DNA of 64,000 bases from NCBI GenBank assembly GCA_026120035.1, contig JALRME010000021.1:620001-684000 (forward strand), read 5' to 3'. Made by a program: the position numbers and the translations under genes. The stretch comes from Coleophoma eucalyptorum. Taxonomy: Eukaryota > Ascomycota > Leotiomycetes > Helotiales > Dermateaceae. Numbering within the stretch: position 1 is the stretch's first letter; every line of letters starts with the position of its first letter. The notes under the pieces were generated by a model. The model saw only the letters and a program-made list of their open reading frames with translations. It was not told where the DNA came from and did not search any database. This document shows, piece after piece, positions 59,700-64,000 of this stretch.

Positions 59700-61678
59700 T
59701 TAATCGATCTTGATCGAACCGTAGATCTTCTGTACAAATCCCCAGCTGGCAAAGAATCCAATGGAGCCTAAACCTGTCAGCTTGTTGCAAGGATTATAAA
59801 ATAATGTCGCTTACCAGTAAGTATGAAGAACAAGAAGGAGATCAATGCACTGTAGCCGATGTACAGTACACTGCCAGAGAGTCCACCAAGTTGTAACTTG
59901 CTAACCCAGTAGATGAGCGCATTTGCAAAGACGTAGCCGGCAGAGGCACCAGCAGTCATGAACGCTCTCCAGTGCCAGTGGTAATTCTCGCTGCATAGCA
60001 GGAAGTACACCATCAAGACAGTTACAGCAGCACAAGTGATGATCATAAGCCCATAGCAAAGGAAGAGGAAGCCGAACATATAGTAAACCTTGCTGAACCA
60101 GATGGATGACATGATGAAGTACAACTCAACGAAGATAGCTCCAAATGGCAAGATCCCGACTAAAAGCATAGAAGGAATTGGTCGCATGTATGTGGTGCTT
60201 GGTGGGATTTGGCGAGGAATCTGGTTGGTTCGAACAGGTGGTGCAATAGGAGGTTGACGGAAACCAACCCAACTACCAGCGAAAGAGAGTGGCACAGAGA
60301 TCAGGAACCAAATTCCCACAATAACAAGCATTGTAGTGAAGGGGACAGCACCAGACGACTCCTTTGCCCAGAGGAACAAATTCAAGAAGAAGAAAGTCGC
60401 AAAGACAATTCCCGGAACCATGATGGGCGTCAGAGCAATGTTCAACTTCCATCTCTCACCACCAAAAGATTTGTAAACACGGGCAGAGGTATAGCCACCA
60501 ATAAATCCAAGGATGGTGTAGAGAAGGATCGCAATGGTACCAAGAGAGCCACGGTTCGACGGTGAAAGGAAACCGAGGAGGGCGAAAGCAATGGTAAATC
60601 CAGTCATGACAAAGAGCTGAGCGCCGTTTCCGAGGAATACACTCAACAACAATGGGGAGCTTGGGGTCCGGAAGACATCCCCATGGACCAACTTCCATCC
60701 CGAATCTTCCTGGACGCCATCTTCAATAGCTGCGGAGGTACCGGACAAGTCATCAAGATTGATGTTGTCAAGGCGGTTATATCTAGCGATGTCTTTCTTC
60801 AAAGTTCGGAGTAAAATCGAAACCACGGTAATAGTTAAGAACACGACAATTATGGCGGAATTGATCAACGAAAACCAATGGATCTTTGGGTCAAAGACAT
60901 GCAAGTATTTATCCCATCGCGTAGCCCAGGCAGTAGTAGATGGCCTCCAGTATACGCTGTAAGTCCAGGTGACGGGGGTTTCTGAGTTCTCAGCGAGAGT
61001 CAATGGCGGTCCTCCATCTCCACAACGTCCGGAAGCATCGGCTACCTGGTTGACTCTCGAGGATGGTTGCACGATCACACCAACCACGCGCATTTGTTCA
61101 GGAGACAGCTCATGGTAATCGATCAGGATATCGTAGTGGTTGTTCAGATGCATCGCCTTGTCATCGTTGCTTCCCAAAGCAAAACCTCCACTATAGAATT
61201 TGGTCTTGGTCACTTCATCTTCAATGAGTTGACCTGCAGGAAGTCCATCAACAAGCCAATTTAAGCTGAATTGCTGAGCTATTCTCCTGTTGACAAAGTG
61301 CGCAGAACTCTGATCAAACTTCTTCTCACAAAGTTGCTTGCACGTCTCATTGACTCCCATGTTAAGTTCAAAAGGAGAGGTCATGATTCGATCACCAAAC
61401 AATATGCTGCCCAGACTTTCCGACACATATTGCGGCTTTGGTTCAGGTCGGCAGAAATGAAACGCAGGATGGTAGTAATCGAAGGATACAACTGATCGCA
61501 GCTGGCCATCTTGCTGTGATCCCACGGGTGTGAGGCGATTGACATTCAGAGGCACCCTGCTTCCTGGTGAATAGGACGTCGGCGCGACACCGGGTAGGTA
61601 GAAGGCAGAGGACAGCTCAGGAGCTGCAAGAATGGTCGCCAGAAGCGCCGCCGAGGGCGAAAGGTCTTTTAGACGCAT
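59700..61678 (-). CDS. TM9SF / endomembrane protein 70 family
   Basis: Nine-span endosome/Golgi membrane protein; the family acts in membrane traffic and metal homeostasis. Exons: 61678-59815 and 59767-59700 with a 47-nt intron, 643 residues. A signal peptide (LSPSAALLATILAAPELSSA) and a ~250-residue lumenal domain beginning FYLPGVAPTSY are followed by one membrane helix. A cytosolic loop containing SGWKLVHGDVFRTP comes next (the strongly conserved GWKxVHGDVFR block of TM9 proteins), then eight more hydrophobic helices. The short second exon supplies the C-terminal KIYGSIKID, matching the family's cytosolic KxD/E Golgi-retention tail; reading through the intron would lose it. Which of the three yeast paralogues (EMP70, TMN2, TMN3) it matches is not decided. 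Confidence 0.93.
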
Positions 61679-62149
61679 GGCGAAAGCTGTCCGTTGAGTT
61701 TCAAAGTCAGGATAATGAATGGAAATGGTTGAGACAACAGAGTGGCTCTTAACAAAATTCCAGCCTTAGAGCTTACAAAGGGTGGACCACAGCTCTGACG
61801 TACCTTCCTGGGTTATGATCTACAGGCACCGAACTGTTCAAAATTGAATGAATTAAGTTGCAGAACCATAAGACGAAGCTCTGCCTCAAGTCTGAATTGA
61901 GCTTGCGATCTATGAGCAAGGTCAAGTGAAAGAACAGAAACCAGAAACTTGACGCTACCTTTAAGTTCACCGTGCGAAGCTTCCCCAGAGCATAAATTCA
62001 ATCTGGCAAGAGCGGGCGCCAAGCACGGATCGGATTATCTCAATCACCGCTTATCGTTCGACCCCGAAATTTTCAAGAACTTTTCTTTACTGATTATCAG
62101 CAAGTCGCAATCATTTCTCCTCGACAATTTGCCATTGTGAATATACACC
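61679..62149. promoter_or_regulatory. Shared divergent promoter region, TM9 and LCP5 genes
   Basis: 471 bp between divergent start codons; no open frame of note and no defined regulatory site recognised. Confidence 0.5.
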
Positions 62150-63262
62150 ATGGCAGTGGAATCCTCCTTACCAGCCTTACTGGCTACACTCACGCAGTCT
62201 CTTTCATCTGCCCTTGAGTCAACTCCCGAAGCTTCACTGGCGATTCCCCCAAAGGATGGCATATCACTACTCGATGTCAAGAATGAACTTCTCTTGTCGT
62301 ACCTGCAAAACTTAGTTTTTCTGATTATCCTGAAGCTGAGAAACCGGAATTCTACTGAGGTGGATGACGAGGAGGAAGAAGATCTGGAAGATGCGGTTGT
62401 GAAGAAACTGGTCGAGTTACGTGTATATCTGGAGAAGGGTGTCCGACCATTAGAAGGCCGATTGAAGTACCAAATCGACAAGGTTCTCCGTGCAGCAGAC
62501 GATGCAGCCAGAGCCACATCAATCGCACATGTCGCTGCTAAAAAGCCTACTGCGAAAGACTCGGACGACGATGATGCTTCTGACGATTCGGAGGAAAGCG
62601 ACGCAGAATCTGCTGATGATGCCGCGCTCACTGCAAACGAAATTGATGATCTTCAATACCGGCCAAATCCAACTGCCTTCCTCGCGCCCACTGAGACTCC
62701 AGAGGAAGACGATTTCAAGCGTTCATCCGACGGCCTGTATAAGCCTCCTCGAATCAACCCGGTCGCGATGCCCACCACAGGCCCACGCGAGAAGGAGAAC
62801 AGAAAGATGCAAAAGTCTGCAACGATCGAAGAATTCATCAACGACGAGTTCTCTGCTGCACCTCTTGCAGAGCCAAGTATTGGAAGCACAATTATTGCAG
62901 GAGGTCGCAGGTCAAAGTCCGAGAAGGAGAAGAGAGAGGACGCAGAGCGCAAGGAGTACGAAGAGAAGAATTATACTCGTCTACCAAAGGAAAGCAAGAA
63001 GGAACGTGCCAAGAAGGGGGGAAGAAAGGATGCTGGTTATGGAGGAGAGGAATGGAGAGGCTTGGGTGAAGGTATTGATCGCATCGATAGATTGACGCAG
63101 AGGAAGGGAGGGGATAGTAGGAACACGTTGGAAAAGAGCAGGAAACGAGCTGCTGATGATGGCCCACGAAGCACAGGGGCTAGAGAAGCAGGACAAGCTG
63201 CCGCAAAGAAACGAAGGGTCCTTGATGAAGGTAGACGAGACAGAGGACGAGGCAAGAACTAG
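62150..63262 (+). CDS. LCP5: Lcp5/neuroguidin, Sas10/Utp3-type ribosome biogenesis factor
   Basis: Nucleolar factor of the small-subunit processome (U3) pathway. Intronless, 370 residues. The N-terminal Sas10/Utp3 helical domain runs to about residue 125: LLDVKNELLLSYLQNLVFLI, then VVKKLVELRVYLEKGVRPLE and LKYQIDKVL, the standard order for this family. An acidic Asp/Ser/Glu linker follows, then the conserved YRPNPTAFL and YKPPRINPVAM blocks that separate Lcp5/neuroguidin from Sas10 itself. The C-terminus is Lys/Arg-rich with nucleolar-localisation-like stretches and ends in RGRGKN. The gene is divergent from the TM9 gene. Confidence 0.92.
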   Translation: MAVESSLPALLATLTQSLSSALESTPEASLAIPPKDGISLLDVKNELLLSYLQNLVFLIILKLRNRNSTEVDDEEEEDLEDAVVKKLVELRVYLEKGVRPLEGRLKYQIDKVLRAADDAARATSIAHVAAKKPTAKDSDDDDASDDSEESDAESADDAALTANEIDDLQYRPNPTAFLAPTETPEEDDFKRSSDGLYKPPRINPVAMPTTGPREKENRKMQKSATIEEFINDEFSAAPLAEPSIGSTIIAGGRRSKSEKEKREDAERKEYEEKNYTRLPKESKKERAKKGGRKDAGYGGEEWRGLGEGIDRIDRLTQRKGGDSRNTLEKSRKRAADDGPRSTGAREAGQAAAKKRRVLDEGRRDRGRGKN

Positions 63263-63412
63263 AGGCATAATCAGAAAGCACAGCTGCTGCTCATCAATTA
63301 AGCACAAATTCTGACGAGGATCGAAACTTTATTATCTAAATGTCTTGCTATGGTCCCTATTATATACTCAAATTACACCTGCACCCAAAACCGGACGACA
63401 GAGTTGAACACC

Positions 63413-64000
63413 TCAATCACGGGAAGGCAGTTCTTGCGGGACTATATGGCTGGGCGATTCGACTGGTGGTGTTGCGCTCCAAAGTGCTATCTTTGGTGGG
63501 TCGTATGTCCCTGTCTGTCCAAAGTGAGGTTGCTGAGTGTGATCTGTGTATCCATATCCAGCAGCAGCATGATCTACGTTGGCCATCATTGGTGCATCCA
63601 TAAGCTTGGGATCACTTCGTTTCTTCTTCTCCCGCAAGAACAAGAACGACAGAATTCCAAGAGCCAAGACACCAAGTGGAACTCCAACTCCTACGCCGAC
63701 CTTGGTACCCAAATCCGAATGACACTCGGCGGCTGTGGTCGCACATGCTGACGGTGAAGAAGTTGCACTCGCTGAAGCTGAAGATGTGCTCGAGACGCTT
63801 GAAGTGCTTGAAGGCTTGGAACCACCTGATGAGGTAGCTGTGTATGCTGCAATTGCCGAAGCCGAGATATCCTGCACCAAAGCATCCGCCCCAGCCTTGA
63901 AGGCGTTTCCCGTGGTACCCAAAGTGAATTGAGAATCGCAGCAAGACCCTCCAGACAAATACCCACAGCAAAAGTTGGCTACTGGGGTTCCGATTGGGTT
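63413..64000 (-). CDS. Ser/Thr-rich single-pass membrane protein, Mid2-like (5' part beyond window)
   Basis: The 3' part of a gene that enters from the right edge; 195 codons are visible before the stop. The ectodomain has paired Cys (NFCCGYLSGGSCC) and then a Ser/Thr/Ala-rich stretch of ~45 residues, likely O-glycosylated. One transmembrane helix follows (KVGVGVGVPLGVLALGILSF), introduced by a glycine-valine repeat typical of fungal wall-stress-sensor-like proteins. A basic stop-transfer (REKKKRSD) and a ~70-residue cytosolic tail close it. The layout resembles Mid2/Wsc-type sensors, but many unstudied fungal proteins share it, so function is open. Confidence 0.75.
   Translation of the reverse strand, partial: NPIGTPVANFCCGYLSGGSCCDSQFTLGTTGNAFKAGADALVQDISASAIAAYTATSSGGSKPSSTSSVSSTSSASASATSSPSACATTAAECHSDLGTKVGVGVGVPLGVLALGILSFLFLREKKKRSDPKLMDAPMMANVDHAAAGYGYTDHTQQPHFGQTGTYDPPKIALWSATPPVESPSHIVPQELPSRD

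Noticed and set aside
1..64000. CRISPR arrays, bacterial operons, insertion sequences
   Set aside because: No spaced direct repeats, no transposase fragments and no terminal inverted repeats were seen; the gene structure is eukaryotic throughout.

Overview
The window looks like ordinary gene-dense nuclear DNA of a filamentous ascomycete. Most genes are split by short GT-AG introns (mostly 42-60 nt) with CTRAY-type branch points close to the acceptor. The gene set is typical of Pezizomycotina: Zn2Cys6 regulator, DUF2421/FUSC-type exporter, GLEYA-type adhesin, NMA111, GDSL esterase, INCENP. A Leotiomycetes source would fit but is only a guess. Exon borders were worked out by hand from splice signals and reading phase. 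For all but one of the complete multi-exon genes below the exons sum to a whole number of codons (the exception, the reticulon, also does); the transporter pseudogene does so apart from one stop.

Layout. 1-5.3 kb: a Rab-GAP of the Gyp5 type (cut by the left edge) and a reticulon. 7.5-15.4 kb: an SS18-like (SSXT) Q-rich protein, a secreted GDSL esterase, and a nitrilase-family hydrolase divergent from an MFS transporter. 16-21.4 kb: a very large FUSC-type membrane protein divergent from IST1. 22-28.2 kb: an acyl-CoA dehydrogenase divergent from INCENP (Sli15/Pic1). 29.2-34.6 kb: a large DnaJ protein and an unrecognised small protein. 34.9-40.7 kb: a sugar-porter-type MFS gene with one in-frame stop, then an intronless sulfatase. 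41-49 kb: NMA111 (HtrA), a small Myb-like protein, AP-2 sigma and a zinc-knuckle protein. 49.6-53.8 kb: a Zn2Cys6 regulator and a flavin monooxygenase. 55-57.7 kb: a secreted GLEYA-type protein and a possible small secreted protein. 59.7-64 kb: a TM9/EMP70 protein divergent from LCP5, and the 3' part of a Mid2-like membrane protein gene cut by the right edge.

The genes do not form one pathway. Housekeeping functions (trafficking: Gyp5, reticulon, IST1, AP-2 sigma, TM9; chromosome segregation: INCENP; ribosome biogenesis: Lcp5; quality control: NMA111, DnaJ) alternate with accessory catabolic, transport and secreted genes. Divergent pairs with a short shared promoter region are nitrilase/MFS, FUSC/IST1, acyl-CoA dehydrogenase/INCENP and TM9/LCP5.

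I found no convincing new system, mobile element, CRISPR array or complete tRNA. The points most worth checking are: the NMA111 N-terminal extension that reads like a mitochondrial presequence; the transporter with a single nonsense codon in an otherwise intact 510-codon frame; the split, Q-flanked SSXT domain; the Kex2-type site and Pro/Ile-rich segment in the GLEYA protein; the sulfatase, which may be a transfer from bacteria; and several unusual introns (one GC-AG, two 36-nt candidates).
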